The notes: generated by a model from the letters alone, not told the origin. Positions 16,390-25,792 are shown, counted from the stretch's first letter. The stretch: DNA of 64,000 nt from Pacificoceanicola sp048553275 (GCF_048553275.1 NZ_JBLZMW010000003.1:186001-250000), one strand, 5' to 3'. Made by a program: numbers and translations.

Positions 16390-17073
16390 ATGAAAATCGG
16401 TATTTTGCAGACCGGCCTGCTGCCCGAAGCCCTTGAGAAGGACTTCGACAGTTACCCCGGCATGTTCGAAACGCTGCTTGCCGGGCGCGGCTTCGCGTTT
16501 CAAAGCTGGTCCGTGGTCGAGGGGGAATTCCCCTCCGGCCCGGAGGATGCGGACGGCTGGCTGATCACCGGCTCGCGCCACGGCGCTTATGAGGACCTGC
16601 CGTGGATTGCGCCGTTGGAGGACCTGATCCGAGCCATCGTCCTGGCGGATCGTCCGCTGATCGGCGTGTGCTTTGGCCATCAGATCATTGCCCAGGCGCT
16701 TGGCGGCAAGGTCGAGAAATATGCGGGCGGCTGGTCCGTCGGCCCGACCACCTACCGCTTTCCCGATGGGCCAAAAACCATTCAGGCCTGGCATCAGGAT
16801 CAGGTCACCGAGGCGCCCGAAGGCGCCGAAACCGTGGCCTCCTCCGACTTCTGCCAATATGCCGCCCTGCTCTATCCGGGCAAAGCCTACACGGTGCAGC
16901 CGCACCCTGAGTACGGCGACGCCTTTATCGACGGTCTGATCCGGACCCGGGGGCGCGGTGTCGTGCCCGATGATCAATTGGACGCAGCACAGGGCAAGCT
17001 CGGCACGCCGCTGGACCGCGGCGCCCTCGCCGACCAATTCGCGCGGTTCTTCCGCGAAAGGAGCCTCTCATGA
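16390..17073 (+). CDS. Class I glutamine amidotransferase-like protein
   Basis: A 227-residue stand-alone class I amidotransferase domain, similar to the GuaA glutaminase part. The catalytic Cys94 is in GVCFGHQIIAQ and the His-Glu pair in VQPHPEYGD. It lies between two glutamine synthetase-like genes and overlaps the second by 4 bases (ATGA). In such clusters a gamma-glutamyl hydrolase releases glutamate from the glutamylated product, as PuuD does, so hydrolysis of a gamma-glutamyl intermediate is a reasonable inference. Sequence alone does not separate that from another amidotransferase role. Confidence 0.85.
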   Translation: MKIGILQTGLLPEALEKDFDSYPGMFETLLAGRGFAFQSWSVVEGEFPSGPEDADGWLITGSRHGAYEDLPWIAPLEDLIRAIVLADRPLIGVCFGHQIIAQALGGKVEKYAGGWSVGPTTYRFPDGPKTIQAWHQDQVTEAPEGAETVASSDFCQYAALLYPGKAYTVQPHPEYGDAFIDGLIRTRGRGVVPDDQLDAAQGKLGTPLDRGALADQFARFFRERSLS

Positions 17074-18434
17074 GCGACGATTTCCACGACGACCTGCCGG
17101 AGGCCGCACGCGCCTATCTCGAAGGGCGGCGCCTCGACGAGGTGGAATGCATCATCTCCGACTTTCCCGGCATCGCCCGGGGCAAGGCCGTGCCTGCCTC
17201 GAAATTTGCCCGGCAAAAGCACTTCCACCTGCCCGACTCGATCTTCTTCCAGACCATCACGGGAGACTGGAGCGACGCCGCCGCCGAGGATGTCGGCTTT
17301 CTCGAACGCGACATGATCCTGCGTCCGGACATGACCACGGCCACCGCCGCGCCCTGGACCGGAGACTGGACGCTGCAGGTGATCCACGACGCCTACGACC
17401 GCCACGAAAAGCCGATCCCCTTCAGCCCGCGCAATGTGCTCAAACGCGTGGTCTCGCTCTACGAGGCGCAGGGATGGAAACCGGTCGTTGCCCCGGAAAT
17501 GGAGTTCTTTCTCGTCGCCCGCAACCTGGACCCGGCCAAGGAAATCCAGCCGATGATGGGCCGCTCCGGTCGTCCCGCCGCCGCGCGTCAGGCCTATTCC
17601 ATGACCGCCGTCGATGAGTTCGGCCCGGTGATCGACGACATCTACGACTTTGCCGAGGCGCAGGGCTTCGAGATCGACGGCATCACTCAGGAAGGCGGCG
17701 CAGGCCAGCTTGAGATCAACCTGCGCCACGGTGATCCGGTCAAGCTCGCCGACGAGGTGTTCTACTTCAAGCGGCTGATCCGCGAGGCCGCGCTGCGACA
17801 CGATTGCTTTGCCACCTTCATGGCCAAGCCGATCGCCGATGAGCCGGGCAGCGCCATGCATATCCACCACTCGATCCTCGATAAGAAAACCGGCGAGAAC
17901 ATCTTTGCCGGACCGCAGGGCGGCGAGACCGATGCGTTTTATCACTTCATCGGTGGGCTGCAGACGCATTTGCCCTCCGCCATCGCTGTGCTGGCCCCCT
18001 ACGTCAACAGCTACCGGCGGTATGTCAAGGATCACGCCGCGCCGATCAATCTCGAATGGGGGCGCGACAACCGAACCACGGGCATTCGTATCCCGATCTC
18101 GGATGCGAAGTCGCGGCGCGTGGAAAACCGGCTCGCCGGGATGGACTGCAACCCCTACCTCGGCATCGCCGTCTCGCTCGCCTGTGGCTATCTCGGCCTG
18201 ATGGAAGAGCGTTGGCCGTCAAAGCAACTCAAGGGCGACGCCTACGAGGGCGAGGGCGACATCCCGCGCGTGCTGGGGCAGGCACTCGAACTCTTCGAAG
18301 AGGCCACCGCCCTGCACGAGGTCCTCGGCCCGGAGTTCGTGACGGTCTATACCGGTGTGAAACACTCCGAATACGAGGAATTCCTGCAGGTGATCAGCCC
18401 GTGGGAGCGCGAGCACCTGCTGATGAACGTCTGA
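17070..18434 (+). CDS. Glutamine synthetase family protein, second copy
   Basis: A 454-residue paralogue of the gene at 14995. Core motifs are PEMEFFLVARN, GGAGQLEINLRHGD, MHIHHSILDKKTG, NSYRRYVKDHAAPINLEW and DNRTTGIRIP. The two paralogues are clearly diverged, which suggests different amine substrates or a heteromeric enzyme. The start ATG overlaps the stop of the amidotransferase gene, indicating coupled translation. The N-terminus has ECIISDFPGIARGKAVP, the PuuA-like beta-grasp region. Function inferred as ATP-dependent gamma-glutamylation of a polyamine or related amine. Confidence 0.85.
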   Translation: MSDDFHDDLPEAARAYLEGRRLDEVECIISDFPGIARGKAVPASKFARQKHFHLPDSIFFQTITGDWSDAAAEDVGFLERDMILRPDMTTATAAPWTGDWTLQVIHDAYDRHEKPIPFSPRNVLKRVVSLYEAQGWKPVVAPEMEFFLVARNLDPAKEIQPMMGRSGRPAAARQAYSMTAVDEFGPVIDDIYDFAEAQGFEIDGITQEGGAGQLEINLRHGDPVKLADEVFYFKRLIREAALRHDCFATFMAKPIADEPGSAMHIHHSILDKKTGENIFAGPQGGETDAFYHFIGGLQTHLPSAIAVLAPYVNSYRRYVKDHAAPINLEWGRDNRTTGIRIPISDAKSRRVENRLAGMDCNPYLGIAVSLACGYLGLMEERWPSKQLKGDAYEGEGDIPRVLGQALELFEEATALHEVLGPEFVTVYTGVKHSEYEEFLQVISPWEREHLLMNV

Positions 18435-18541
18435 TCCAACGGGCAAACCATCGAAGAACACGGATATGGCGGGCTCCTGCCCCGCCCGTCCGGATGCCCC
18501 GTGAGGGACCTTGAGCCGCCAGACATAAGGGACACCGCGCC

Positions 18542-19843
18542 ATGAACCTGCTCTATGCCAACGATGTCAAAGGCGAATACCCGGTCAGCTGGTACGCCGA
18601 AACCGCCCCCACGATAGAGCGATTCCGCCCGCTTCAGGGCGCGGCAAAGGCCGACGTCTGCGTGGTCGGCGGCGGGTATACCGGGCTGTCGGCAGCCTTG
18701 CATCTGGCCGAGGCGGGCATGGACGTGGTGCTGCTCGAAGCGCAGCGCGTGGGCTTCGGCGCCTCGGGGCGCAACGGCGGACAGCTCGGTTCCGGGCAGC
18801 GGCTCGATCAGATGAAACTGGAGGCGATGGTCGGGCGCGATACCGCGCGGCTTTACTGGGATCTCGGCGAGGATGCCAAGGCGCTGGTCAGGGACCTGAT
18901 CGCGCGCCACCGAATCGACTGCCATCTGAAAGACGGCGTGGCGTGGTCCGGCACATCGCAAGGCTCCGTCCGCGACCTGCATCGCTATGCGGACCATATG
19001 TCCCGGCATTATGACTACGCCATGGAGGTTCTGGACAGCGACGCCTTTGCCGCGCTTTGCCCCTCCCCCGCCTACAAGGGTGGCGTGCTCGACATGGGCG
19101 CGGCCCACCTGCAGCCGCTGACACTGGCCATCGGGCTGGCACGCGCAGCGGAGGCCGCCGGGGTGCGGATCTGCGAGCGCTCCGAAGTGCATGACATCCG
19201 GGATGGCAAAACCGTTCGCATCGCCACGAACGGTGGCCACGTCACCGCCGATCATCTGATCCTCGCCTGCAACGGCTATCTTGGCGGGCTGGCGCCCAAG
19301 GTCGCCGCGCGTGTGATGCCGATCAACAACTTCGTCGTTGCCACCGAACCCTTGGACGAACGCTGCGCGGAGGTGCTCACCCGTGACGTTGCGGTGGCCG
19401 ACGATCTCTTTGTCGTCAACTACTTCCGCCTGTCCCACGACGGGCGGCTGCTGTTCGGCGGCGGCGAGAGCTATGGCTACAAATTCCCGAAAGACATCCG
19501 CGCCGTTGTGCGCAAACCGATGCTGCAGATTTTCCCGCAGCTTGCCGATGTCGCGCTCGACTATGCCTGGGGCGGCACTCTCGCCATCACCATGAAACGC
19601 CTGCCGCATCTTGCCCGGCTGAGTGACACGACGCTGAGCGCGGGCGGCTATTCCGGGCACGGCGTGGGCAATGCCATCCAGGCCGGCAAGCTCATGGCCG
19701 AGGCCGTGAAGGGCCAGAGCGCCGGCTTCGACGCCTTCGCCGCGCTTCCCACACCGCGCTTTCCCGGCGGCCCCGGCCTGCGCACGCCGCTGCTCGTGCT
19801 CGCCATGAGCTGGTTCGCGATGCGCGACCGGCTCGGCCTGTAA
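18542..19843 (+). CDS. FAD-dependent amine oxidoreductase (gamma-glutamylputrescine oxidase-like)
   Basis: A 433-residue DAO-type flavoprotein. The FAD-binding start is VCVVGGGYTGLSAALHLAEAG (positions about 39-59), with E at LLEAQRVGFGASGRNGGQLG, the strongly conserved PuuB-like block. Near the C-terminus SAGGYSGHGVGNAIQAGK is the second FAD-binding segment. PuuB-type enzymes oxidise gamma-glutamylputrescine to the aldehyde with release of ammonia and peroxide. It lies 107 bp after the second glutamine synthetase-like gene and probably belongs to the same pathway. Confidence 0.9.
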   Translation: MNLLYANDVKGEYPVSWYAETAPTIERFRPLQGAAKADVCVVGGGYTGLSAALHLAEAGMDVVLLEAQRVGFGASGRNGGQLGSGQRLDQMKLEAMVGRDTARLYWDLGEDAKALVRDLIARHRIDCHLKDGVAWSGTSQGSVRDLHRYADHMSRHYDYAMEVLDSDAFAALCPSPAYKGGVLDMGAAHLQPLTLAIGLARAAEAAGVRICERSEVHDIRDGKTVRIATNGGHVTADHLILACNGYLGGLAPKVAARVMPINNFVVATEPLDERCAEVLTRDVAVADDLFVVNYFRLSHDGRLLFGGGESYGYKFPKDIRAVVRKPMLQIFPQLADVALDYAWGGTLAITMKRLPHLARLSDTTLSAGGYSGHGVGNAIQAGKLMAEAVKGQSAGFDAFAALPTPRFPGGPGLRTPLLVLAMSWFAMRDRLGL

Positions 19844-19972
19844 CACCCCGGAAAAACCGTTCCCGAAGCGCCACGCGGCGCAGTGACACCCCACGCAGGG
19901 CGCAAAAGGGCTTGGCCGGATCGACGCCTTGTTTTACATTTCCGAAAACACCAATTCGGGAAAATGAAATCT

Positions 19973-21178
19973 ATGACGCCGAACATGCATGACGCCGAAG
20001 CCATCCCCGAGGCCGCCCGCGCCGAGATCGACCGGCTTTTGGCTTCTGGCGACCTCTTTCGCTACACCGCGCCGCAGGACGCGCCCGTCGCGCTTCTCGA
20101 ACGCGAGTTCGCCGCGCTGATGGGGGTGAAATACGCCCTCGCGGTCAGCAGCTGTTCGGCCGCCCTCTTCCTCTCGCTCAAGGCTTTGGACCTGCCGCAC
20201 GGCGCGCGCGTGATGATCCCGGGTTTCACCTTCGCCGCCGTGCCCTCCGCCGTGGTCCATGCCGACTGTGTTCCGGTGCTCTGCGAGGTTGCTGAGAATT
20301 ACCGCATCGACCTGAGTGACTTCGAAGCAAAACTGGGTGATGTTCAGGCGGTGATCGTCTCCCACATGCGCGGCCACACGTCCGATATGGACGCGATCAT
20401 GACGCTCTGCGATGCACGCGGGATTCCCGTGGTTGAAGACGCCGCCCATTCGCTCGGCACGCTCTGGGGCGGACGCAAGATCGGCACCATCGGCCGCATC
20501 GGCTGTTTCAGCTTCCAAAGCTACAAGCTGCTGAACGCGGGCGAAGGCGGCATCCTGATCACCGACGACGCCGAGCTGGTCGCCCGCGCGGTCATAATGT
20601 CCGGCGCTTATGAGCATATGTGGCAAAAACACCTCTCGCACGGCGACAATTCCGCGGCGCTCGAAGAGGCGCTGAAGCGGTGGCAAAATCAACTGCCGCT
20701 CTACAACCTGCGGCTCGGCAACCTGTCTGCCGCAGTCATCCGCCCCCAGATCGCCGAAATTCCCCGCCGCGTACGAGATGGCCGCCGCAACCACGATCAA
20801 GTCGCGGCAATGATCGCGCGCAGCCCGTGGATTGCCGTCCCGGCCAAACTTGCCCAGGAAGAGCGCGCGCCGGATTCGCTGCAATTCAACCTCGACGGCA
20901 TGACCGACGACGAAGCCCGCGCCTTTGCCCGCATCGCCGGGGAGAATGGTGTGAAAGTTCAGATCTTTGGCATGAACACGGACAACGCCCGCGCCTTCTG
21001 GAACTGGCAGTTCATGCCGGACATGCCGGATCTGCCGCGCACCCGGGCGATGCTCATGCGTGCCTGCGACACACGCCTGCCCGCGCGCTTGACCGAAGAA
21101 GAGTGCACTTGGGTCGCCGATGTGCTGGTGGAAGCCGCCGAAGCCGTCATGGGCCGACTGCGCGCCTACGGCACCTGA
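19973..21178 (+). CDS. DegT/DnrJ/EryC1/StrS-family PLP aminotransferase
   Basis: A 401-residue PLP enzyme of the sugar-aminotransferase-like family. The PLP lysine is Lys185 in CFSFQSYKLLNAGEGG, and the Asp that binds the pyridine nitrogen is in VVEDAAHSLG (Asp156). ALAVSSCSAALFLSL binds the phosphate. Family members usually aminate keto-sugars, but this one follows a polyamine-type cluster and no sugar genes are nearby, so an amine substrate is possible. ATG 19973 is preferred to ATG 19964 because GGGAAAA is then better spaced. Confidence 0.82.
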   Translation: MTPNMHDAEAIPEAARAEIDRLLASGDLFRYTAPQDAPVALLEREFAALMGVKYALAVSSCSAALFLSLKALDLPHGARVMIPGFTFAAVPSAVVHADCVPVLCEVAENYRIDLSDFEAKLGDVQAVIVSHMRGHTSDMDAIMTLCDARGIPVVEDAAHSLGTLWGGRKIGTIGRIGCFSFQSYKLLNAGEGGILITDDAELVARAVIMSGAYEHMWQKHLSHGDNSAALEEALKRWQNQLPLYNLRLGNLSAAVIRPQIAEIPRRVRDGRRNHDQVAAMIARSPWIAVPAKLAQEERAPDSLQFNLDGMTDDEARAFARIAGENGVKVQIFGMNTDNARAFWNWQFMPDMPDLPRTRAMLMRACDTRLPARLTEEECTWVADVLVEAAEAVMGRLRAYGT

Positions 21179-21327
21179 GGGAGGTGCGGGGCACAGCCCC
21201 GCCCTACGAGAGGCCGGGACAAATACTGAAGCATGGGCACAGGGTTATACAGTTTTCCCTGCAGCGTGCGAGGGCGCGGAGCCCCGGAAACCGTGCCGCG
21301 CGTTTTCCGAAGTGGCACGTCCCTAAT

Positions 21328-21446
21328 CGCCGCGCTTGATGGGACATACGCCGACCGACGCGCCCGGATTTCTTGGGTGTGGGCGTCGACACTTTGCAAA
21401 GCAAAGTGCGACCTTGCCCACCCGCCGCGCTTGATGGGACAAACGC
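21328..21446. repeat. 24-nt direct repeats flanking a hairpin downstream of uvrD
   Basis: CGCCGCGCTTGATGGGACA followed by T/A-ACGC occurs at 21328-21351 and again at 21423-21446, 95 bp apart, with one mismatch. Between them lies a perfect hairpin, CACTTTGC-AAA-GCAAAGTG at 21390-21408, extended by flanking GTCG/GAC pairs. The block sits between the convergent ends of the aminotransferase and helicase genes and may terminate transcription from either side. It lacks a long T-tract. Confidence 0.6.
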
Positions 21447-21452
21447 GGCGGG

Positions 21453-23873
21453 CTAGAACGGGACGTCGTCGGCGGCGCAGATGTAGCGGGACACCACCTT
21501 TTTTGTGCCGGCCTTGTCAAAGGTGATTTCAAGCTTGTCCCCCTCGATCCCGACAATCGCACCATAGCCGAACTTCTGGTGAAAGACCCGCTCGCCCTCC
21601 GAGTACGCACTGACGGCCTGGAGGTCGATAACCGTATTCCGGCTCTCCTTCGGCTGGCTCACCGGGCGTTCGCCCTGGCGCGATTGCAGGCGCTTCCAAC
21701 CTGGAGAATTATAGACATTGGCCGAGGCGACGCGGCTCTCCATACCCGACGACATGCCCATGCCGCTGCCCGCTGCGGCGCCATAGCCGCCACCATAGAG
21801 GCCCGGCGGGGTCAGCACATCCACATGCTGCTCCGGCAGTTCATCGACAAAGCGTGAGGGCATCTGCGACTGCCACTGGCCGAACACCCGGCGGTTGCCC
21901 GCGAAGGAAATCGTACAGACCTCCTCGGCCCGTGTGATCCCGACATAGGCCAGCCGCCGTTCCTCTTCGAGCCCCTTCACGCCGCTTTCATCCATGGAGC
22001 GCTGCGAGGGGAACAAACCGTCTTCCCAACCGGGCAGGAACACGACGGGGAACTCCAGCCCTTTCGCACCATGCAGCGTCATGATGCTGACCTTGGCGCC
22101 GCCGTCGTCGCTGTCGTTGTCCATGACAAGGCTGACATGCTCAAGAAACCCTTGGATATTCTCGAAGTTCTCCAGCGCCTTGACCAATTCCTTGAGGTTC
22201 TCCAACCGCCCCGGCGCTTCGGGTGTCTTGTCGTTCTGCCACATCCCGGTATAGCCGCTTTCGTCGAGGATGATCTGCGCCAACTCGACATGAGAGACCT
22301 CCGCCTCGCGGCGCTCGGGACTGGCCAGATCCTCAAGCACATCGTCCTCGCCAGCCGCCGCGACGGTGCTGCGCATCATGCGGCCCCAGCGGGCGATCCC
22401 GACGACAAATTCGGACAGCGCCTTCGCGCCCTTGCCCTTGATCGCGCCCTGCTCCACCGCCATCGCGGCCCCATCGAGCAAGGACACGCCGTTTGCCCGC
22501 GCGATCTGCTGGATGGTCTGCTGCGCCTTGTCACCAAGCCCGCGTTTGGGCGTGTTCACCACCCGCTCAAAGGCCAGATCGTCCGTCGGCGAAATCACCA
22601 ACCGGAAGTAGGCCATGGCGTCACGGATCTCCATCCGCTCATAGAAACGCGGTCCGCCGATCACCCGATAGGGTAACCCAATGGTCAGGAAACGGTCCTC
22701 GAAGGCACGCATCTGATGCGAGGCGCGGACCAGAATGGCCATATCATCAAGGCTGTACGCCCGCATACCGCGCGTGCCGCCCTGCATTGCCTCGATCTCT
22801 TCACCAACCCAGCGCGCCTCCTCGTCGCCATCCCAATGGCCGATCAGGCGCACCTTTTCGCCGTCCTGCGCCTCGGTCCAGAGTTCCTTGCCCAGACGGT
22901 TGGCGTTGCCGCGAATGACGGAGGAGGCCGCCGCGAGGATATGCGGCGTCGAGCGGTAATTCTGCTCCAGCCGCACCACATGCGCGCCGGGAAAATCCTT
23001 TTCAAACCGCAGGATATTGCCCACCTCGGCGCCGCGCCAGCCATAGATCGACTGATCATCGTCACCAACACAGCAGATGTTGCGATGCCCCTGCGCGAGC
23101 AGTCGCAGCCAAAGATACTGCGCAACGTTTGTATCCTGATACTCGTCCACGAGGATGTAGCGGAACCAACGCTGATACTGCGCCAGCACATCGCCGTGCT
23201 GTTGAAAGATCGTCACCACATGCAGCAGCAGATCGCCGAAATCCACCGCGTTCAACTCACGTAGGCGCTCCTGATACTGCGCATAGAGCGCCGGCCCCTT
23301 CTGATCGTAGGCCCCCGCATCCGCCGCTGGCAGCTTGTCCGGGGTCAACGCCCGGTTCTTCCAATCGTCGATCACCCCGGCCAATTGCCGCGCGGGCCAG
23401 CGTTTGTCGTCGATGCCCGCCGCCTGCACCAACTGCTTGAGCAGGCGCAGCTGATCGTCCGTATCCAGAATGGTGAAGTTCGACTTCAGACCAACCAGCT
23501 CCGCATGTCGCCGCAGCAGCTTGACGCAGATGGAGTGAAAGGTGCCAAGCCACGGCATCCCCTCGACCACTTGCCCCAGCATGCCGGACACGCGGGTTTT
23601 CATCTCGCGCGCGGCCTTGTTGGTGAAGGTCACGGCGAGGATCTCGTTCGGGCGCGCCCGTCCCGTGCTCAGAAGATGCACGATTCGCGCGGTCAGCGCC
23701 TTGGTCTTGCCGGTGCCCGCCCCGGCAAGCATCAGGACCGGACCGTCCAGCGTTTCCACCGCCTCGCGCTGCGCCGGATTCAGACCCTCAAGATAGGGTG
23801 TTGGCCGCGCCGCCATGGCCCGGCTCGACAGGGACGCACCTTCGAAGGCGTCGAATTCATCGAAATTGCTCAT
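21453..23873 (-). CDS. uvrD: UvrD/PcrA/Rep-type 3'-5' DNA helicase
   Basis: An 806-residue superfamily 1A helicase for excision repair, mismatch repair or removal of replication obstacles. Motifs in order: Q-motif LNPAQREAVE, Walker A LAGAGTGKTKAL, Ia TFTNKAAREMK, II LVDEYQDTN, III CVGDDDQSIYGWRGA, IV LEQNYRST, V MTLHGAKGLEFPVVFLPG and VI RRLAYVGITRA. The C-terminus (EGERVFHQKFGYGAIVGIEG) is the Tudor-like domain typical of PcrA and UvrD that contacts RNA polymerase. Length is in the family range. There is a conventional start at 23873. Confidence 0.95.
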   Translation of the reverse strand: MSNFDEFDAFEGASLSSRAMAARPTPYLEGLNPAQREAVETLDGPVLMLAGAGTGKTKALTARIVHLLSTGRARPNEILAVTFTNKAAREMKTRVSGMLGQVVEGMPWLGTFHSICVKLLRRHAELVGLKSNFTILDTDDQLRLLKQLVQAAGIDDKRWPARQLAGVIDDWKNRALTPDKLPAADAGAYDQKGPALYAQYQERLRELNAVDFGDLLLHVVTIFQQHGDVLAQYQRWFRYILVDEYQDTNVAQYLWLRLLAQGHRNICCVGDDDQSIYGWRGAEVGNILRFEKDFPGAHVVRLEQNYRSTPHILAAASSVIRGNANRLGKELWTEAQDGEKVRLIGHWDGDEEARWVGEEIEAMQGGTRGMRAYSLDDMAILVRASHQMRAFEDRFLTIGLPYRVIGGPRFYERMEIRDAMAYFRLVISPTDDLAFERVVNTPKRGLGDKAQQTIQQIARANGVSLLDGAAMAVEQGAIKGKGAKALSEFVVGIARWGRMMRSTVAAAGEDDVLEDLASPERREAEVSHVELAQIILDESGYTGMWQNDKTPEAPGRLENLKELVKALENFENIQGFLEHVSLVMDNDSDDGGAKVSIMTLHGAKGLEFPVVFLPGWEDGLFPSQRSMDESGVKGLEEERRLAYVGITRAEEVCTISFAGNRRVFGQWQSQMPSRFVDELPEQHVDVLTPPGLYGGGYGAAAGSGMGMSSGMESRVASANVYNSPGWKRLQSRQGERPVSQPKESRNTVIDLQAVSAYSEGERVFHQKFGYGAIVGIEGDKLEITFDKAGTKKVVSRYICAADDVPF

Positions 23874-24157
23874 GGCGCGATGATAGCGTGGGGATGGTGC
23901 GAGGGAAAGGGACGTTCACAGAATGTTCTGCAACTTTCCGCATAGGCCCGACGGCTTCGTCGCATCGACAAGAGCCGATGAAAGGAACGCTTGCGGCCAA
24001 TATCCAGGCGGAGCCGCAAAACCTGTCAAGGATATGTCTCCTCTTCCCGCCTTTCGAGAGCGTGCAACAGCAGACGTCCCCGCAGGCTCCGACAAACAGG
24101 ACGGCCCCGGTGCGCGCCGCTCTGGACAATTGCCGAAACACACAGCCAAATGCCGCC

Positions 24158-25300
24158 ATGGATCTCGACCTTTCTTTCCCCGCTGTCTCCGATCTGCGCC
24201 GCAAGGCCCGCAGGCGCATCCCGCATTTCGCCTTCGAATATCTGGACAGTTCGACCGGTGCCGAACTGCAGTTTCAGCGCAATCGCGACGCGCTCGATGC
24301 GGTGCATTTCATGCCCGATATTCTGCCCGGCAAGGTCGAACCCGATTTCTCGACGACCTTCATGGGCACCGAATACAGCCGCCCTTTCGGCATTGCGCCG
24401 GTGGGCATGTCGGGGCTGATGTGGCCGGGGGCAGAGCGGATGCTGGCCGCGCATGCCAGGGCGCAGCGCATTCCCTATGGCATCTCGACCGTCGCCACAC
24501 GGCTGCCCGAGGAAATCGGCCCGATTTCGGGCGATATGGGCTGGTATCAGCTCTATTGCCCCGCCGATCCGGGCATTCGCCGCGATATTCTGCGGCGCGC
24601 AAAAGAGAGCGGGTTCACAAAGCTGATCCTGACCGTGGACGTCCCGGACGATTCGCGCCGGGAACGCCAGCGCCGCGCCAAGCTGACCATGCCGCCAAAG
24701 ATCACGCCGCGCGTGGTCTGGGAAGTCCTGACCCACCCCGAATGGTCGCTGAAAACGCTGAGGACCGGCGCACCGCGAATCGTCCTGCCGGAAAGCTATG
24801 TCGACAACAGCGATCCGCGCTCCAGCCTTGCCCACGCCGGACATATCATCCGAGGCACCCCTGACTGGGACACGCTCAAACAGCTGCGCGAGGAATGGCA
24901 GGGAGATCTGATCATCAAGGGCGTCATGTGCCCCGACGCGGCAAAACGCCTTCAATCCGAAGGCGTTGATGCAATCTGGGTGTCAAACCACTCTGCCCGG
25001 CAGTTCGAGCCGGGACCGGCCAGCATCACCGAGCTGCCAAAAGTGCGCGCGGCGGTCGGCCCCGATTTCCCGCTGATCTTCGACAGCGGCGTGGCCTCCG
25101 GGATGGACGTCCTGCGCGCGTTGGCACTCGGGGCGGATTTTGTCATGCTCGGCCGCGCGTGGCACTACGCGGTTGCGGCGCTTGGGGAAAAGGGCCCCGC
25201 GCATCTCACCCATATTCTGACCGACGACATGAAGTTGAACATGGCGCAGATGGGAACCCATAGCCTAGGCGACGTGGCCGGCCGGTTGATCCGGGACTGA
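24158..25300 (+). CDS. FMN-dependent alpha-hydroxy acid dehydrogenase (LldD-like)
   Basis: A 380-residue TIM-barrel flavoprotein of the lactate dehydrogenase/glycolate oxidase family. It has FGIAPVGMSGLMWPGAE (FMN site), WYQLYCPAD, KLILTVDVP, DLIIKGVM with the FMN-contacting Lys, and the C-terminal FDSGVASGMDVLRALALGA. The catalytic base His278 is present but the usual NHGGRQ reads NHSARQ here, which may change substrate preference. ATG 24158 starts just before the conserved AVSDLRRKARRRIP; the frame upstream is open but unlike the family. The 284-bp gap before it shows no other gene. Confidence 0.88.
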   Translation: MDLDLSFPAVSDLRRKARRRIPHFAFEYLDSSTGAELQFQRNRDALDAVHFMPDILPGKVEPDFSTTFMGTEYSRPFGIAPVGMSGLMWPGAERMLAAHARAQRIPYGISTVATRLPEEIGPISGDMGWYQLYCPADPGIRRDILRRAKESGFTKLILTVDVPDDSRRERQRRAKLTMPPKITPRVVWEVLTHPEWSLKTLRTGAPRIVLPESYVDNSDPRSSLAHAGHIIRGTPDWDTLKQLREEWQGDLIIKGVMCPDAAKRLQSEGVDAIWVSNHSARQFEPGPASITELPKVRAAVGPDFPLIFDSGVASGMDVLRALALGADFVMLGRAWHYAVAALGEKGPAHLTHILTDDMKLNMAQMGTHSLGDVAGRLIRD

Positions 25301-25792
25301 CACCGCCTCCTCCGCTGCGATTTCCGGTGCGGGCACGCGCCATTCCGAATGGGCGAGATCGCGGAAGCTGGCCAGAAAACTGTCCAGCAGCACGCCAACC
25401 CGGCGATCGCGGAGACCGGCCCCGCCGCCTTCTGCCATCAATTGGTGCAGGTCGGTGACTGCCGCCATGTTCTCCGGGCCAAGCTGCGTCGGATCGGCAA
25501 ATCCCATGGTCCACTCACCGAATGATCGCTCCTCCACCGCGCCCTGCCGCAGGACAATGATCCCGCCATGGCGCGGATCGCGGTTTATCGCGGCAAAGAG
25601 GCGCTCCACCTCTGAACGCGCGCCCTCGACCACCTGGAAAAAGCTGCGCTCGTGACACGCCAGAAAGCCGGTCACGCCATTGGCCGCATTGTACTGCCGC
25701 GCCGCCGCAAGCAGCACGTCGAGCGCCGGAACGGAGAGTGCCTGCGCCGCGTGGCTGAGATAAACAATTCGGTACAAATCCTGACCGGACAT
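25265..25792 (-). CDS. BLUF-domain blue-light sensor protein
   Basis: A 175-residue protein whose first ~95 residues form a BLUF domain, which binds FAD non-covalently and senses blue light. The signalling residues are all present with the spacing of AppA: Tyr11 (RIVYLS), Asn35 (RQYNAANGVTG), Gln53 (SFFQVVEG), Trp94 and Met96 (FGEWTMGF). The remaining ~80 residues have no recognised output domain, so it probably works by protein-protein contact. ATG 25792 is chosen because GAGGT lies five bases upstream. The 3' end overlaps the end of the hydroxy-acid dehydrogenase gene by 36 bp, tail to tail. Confidence 0.93.
   Translation of the reverse strand: MSGQDLYRIVYLSHAAQALSVPALDVLLAAARQYNAANGVTGFLACHERSFFQVVEGARSEVERLFAAINRDPRHGGIIVLRQGAVEERSFGEWTMGFADPTQLGPENMAAVTDLHQLMAEGGGAGLRDRRVGVLLDSFLASFRDLAHSEWRVPAPEIAAEEAVSVPDQPAGHVA

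Noticed and set aside
25768..25784. Single TTCGGTACAAAT resembling the GTAC half-site
   Set aside because: It is inside the BLUF coding region at conserved residues and has no partner site at 21 bp, so I did not count it as a copy of the element.
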